Assembly: GCF_007176755.1 (NCBI RefSeq)
Contig: NZ_BJTV01000001.1
Coordinates: 372,001-436,000, forward strand
Source: Streptomyces sp. 1-11
GTDB taxonomy: Bacteria > Actinomycetota > Actinomycetes > Streptomycetales > Streptomycetaceae
Direction: 5' to 3'
DNA: 64,000 bases
The position numbers and the translations under genes are program-made. Under the pieces are notes generated by a model that had not been told where the DNA came from, did no database searches, and worked only from the letters and a program-made list of their open reading frames with translations. Shown here piece by piece: positions 62,684 to 64,000 of this stretch. How positions within the stretch are numbered: the first letter of the stretch is position 1; each line of letters starts with the position of its first letter.

Positions 62684-62966
62684 GATTGCTCCTAGATGAG
62701 GGATTTTTTGTCTTGTCGCCCCGTGGGGGCCGCGACCCGGATGCTTCACAGTCTCGACTGTCTGGCGCTCATCCGGTGCCGACCGCACTCATTTGATCAT
62801 CCGATTCTAGTGCCCATCTGTCCAGAGGGCATCACAGGTGAGCGACGTGAGGAACGCCACGGTCACCGCGCTTCTTTGCGTACACATGAAGTTCAGCAGA
62901 AGGACTTTTTGCGTTGGGGCGTTCACGGGGGCTCGCTGACACGGGACTTACGGGGCGGTAGGTACC
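62684..62966. other. Divergent promoter region of pckG and the PAQR gene
   Basis: About 283 bases without a gene. It contains an AT-rich patch at about 62696-62712 (AGGGATTTTTTGTCTTG) close to the pckG start and another at about 62785-62812. I assign no definite -10/-35 pair. No riboswitch-like structure is seen. Confidence 0.4.
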
Positions 62967-63689
62967 ATGCCGGGCATGACTGCGCCCGTCCCCGACGCGA
63001 CCACCGACACGCCGGCCGCCGGCCACGGTCCCGTGGCGCTCTCCCTGCCGCACCCGGTCAAGCCGAGGCTGCGCGGCTGGCTGCACCTCGGCATGTTCCC
63101 CGCCGTACTCGTCGCGGGCCTCGTGCTCACCGCGCTCGCCGACTCCAGCAGAGGCCGGATCGCCTGCGGCATCTACGCCCTGACGGCCTGCCTGCTCTTC
63201 GGCGTCAGCGCGCTCTACCACCGGGGCGACTGGAGCCCGCGGATGGACGGCGTCCTGCGCCGCCTGGACCACGCCAACATCTTCCTGATCATCGCGGGCA
63301 CCTACACACCGCTGACCATGCTGCTCCTGCCCGGCGCCAAGGGTCAGTGGCTGCTGTGGGGCATCTGGGCGGCGGCCGCCGCCGGCATCGTCTTCCGCGT
63401 CTTCTGGGTCGGCGCCCCGCGCTGGCTGTACACGCCCTGCTACATCGCGATGGGCTGGGCGGCCGTCTTCTTCCTGCCCGACTTCATGCGCACCGGCGGC
63501 ATCGCCGTCCTGGTCCTGGTCGTCGTCGGCGGCCTGCTGTACAGCGCCGGCGGCGTGGTCTACGGCATCAAGCGGCCGAACCCCTCACCGCGCTGGTTCG
63601 GCTTCCACGAGGTCTTCCACTCCCTCACCCTGGCCGCGTTCGTCGTCCACTACGTCGGCATCTCCCTGGTGGCGTACCAGCACGGGTGA
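62967..63689 (+). CDS. Hemolysin III/PAQR-family membrane protein
   Basis: A 240-residue protein with seven membrane helices after a 35-residue N-terminus. The PAQR zinc-site residues are visible: SALYH (helix 2, near 72-76), DHAN (near 92) and the paired histidines in FHEVFHSL (near 216-220). Bacterial members (TrhA) affect membrane lipid homeostasis. ATG 62967 has GGTAGG upstream; ATG 62976 is an alternative. It faces away from pckG, with about 280 bases between. Confidence 0.9.
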   Translation: MPGMTAPVPDATTDTPAAGHGPVALSLPHPVKPRLRGWLHLGMFPAVLVAGLVLTALADSSRGRIACGIYALTACLLFGVSALYHRGDWSPRMDGVLRRLDHANIFLIIAGTYTPLTMLLLPGAKGQWLLWGIWAAAAAGIVFRVFWVGAPRWLYTPCYIAMGWAAVFFLPDFMRTGGIAVLVLVVVGGLLYSAGGVVYGIKRPNPSPRWFGFHEVFHSLTLAAFVVHYVGISLVAYQHG

Positions 63690-63742
63690 GTCCTCTGGCG
63701 GGCCGCCGCACGGATGGTCACCCCCGGGCCGGATGCCGGACA

Positions 63743-64000
63743 ATGACCCGCATGACCGCGGCACCCTCCCCCCACTCCCCCGCCGGCCGTCCCCGGCCGG
63801 GCCTGCGCGAACGCAAGAAGATCAAGACGCGCGAGGCGATCCGCGCCGCGACGTACGCGCTGGTCGGGGAGCAGGGGTACGAGGCCACCACGATCGAGCA
63901 GATAGCCGGGCGGGCCGAGGTGTCGCCGTCGACCGTCCTGCGCTACTTCCCGAGCAAGGAGGACATCGTCCTCACGGACGAGTACGACCCGCTGCTGGTG
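63743..64000 (+). CDS. TetR-family regulator, N-terminal part
   Basis: Partial gene running off the right edge; 86 residues seen. ATG 63743 and ATG 63752 are both possible. After a Pro-rich leader, GLRERKKIKTREAIRAATYALVGEQGYEATTIEQIAGRAEVSPSTVLRYFPSKEDIVL is a canonical TetR DNA-binding domain (about 20-80). The ligand domain is outside the window. It starts 54 bases after the PAQR gene on the same strand. Confidence 0.92.
   Translation, partial: MTRMTAAPSPHSPAGRPRPGLRERKKIKTREAIRAATYALVGEQGYEATTIEQIAGRAEVSPSTVLRYFPSKEDIVLTDEYDPLLV

Overview
The window is high-GC actinobacterial chromosome, almost certainly Streptomyces. GC-rich third codon positions, many GTG starts, WhiB, RsbU-type PP2C, DUF397/XRE-DUF5753 and chitinase genes, and several 4-base stop/start overlaps all point there. 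Gene order around glpX, whiB-like, two fumarases, oxyR-ahpCD and GTP-dependent PEPCK matches, from memory, the SCO5047 to SCO4979 stretch of S. coelicolor. No rRNA, tRNA, CRISPR array, insertion sequence or prophage was recognised.

Region by region. 1-5.4 kb: end of a nitroreductase-like gene, DUF4245 protein, glpX, WhiB-like regulator, DUF1707 protein and class I fumarase. 5.4-13 kb: small secreted Cys protein, fumC, DUF402 protein, GAF-PP2C-ATPase phosphatase and a class A penicillin-binding protein. 13-18 kb: an SPFH/ribbon-helix-helix pair, then a PadR-ABC-FtsX efflux operon. 18-20.4 kb: oxyR divergent from ahpCD, the peroxide response. 20.5-28.9 kb: SGNH-hydrolase remnant, AI-2E-type permease, secreted lysozyme-like protein, PIN-PhoH protein, short cis-prenyltransferase with an unusual leader, methyltransferase, DinB, GNAT and DUF192.

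29-40.3 kb is a minus-strand Tad/Flp pilus locus of 14 genes: Zn-ribbon protein, CpaB, CpaE/TadZ, two TadE, TadA, TadB, TadC, a histidine kinase and LuxR-type regulator, Flp pilin, TadG-like protein, lipoprotein and OmpA-domain protein. No prepilin peptidase is in the window. 40.5-42.4 kb: GH18 chitinase behind two dre-like (DasR) sites.

42.6-47.5 kb is an accessory island with locally lower GC. It holds an overlapping gene pair sharing an RHIM/BASS-like amyloid motif (one cytosolic helical protein, one single-pass membrane protein), remains of a polymorphic-toxin C-terminus with a zinc-ribbon immunity-like gene, an Rpn/PD-(D/E)XK nuclease-like protein, and a whiJ-type set (ATP-binding protein, XRE-DUF5753, DUF397). 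I consider the amyloid-motif pair the most interesting candidate system.

47.7-49.8 kb: secreted M14 carboxypeptidase and a PH-like protein. 49.8-56.9 kb: a divergent catabolic locus (GntP permease, RidA, IclR regulator, PfkB kinase; a DSD1/D-threonine-aldolase-like PLP enzyme, D-aminoacylase) that reads as D-amino-acid, probably D-serine, utilisation under IclR control. 57-64 kb: secreted trypsin-like protease, membrane-anchored Ser/Thr/Pro-rich protein, AlaA-type aminotransferase, small hypothetical, pckG, hemolysin III-like protein and the start of a TetR regulator. The two fumarases, GlpX, PEPCK and the aminotransferase give the window a central carbon metabolism theme.
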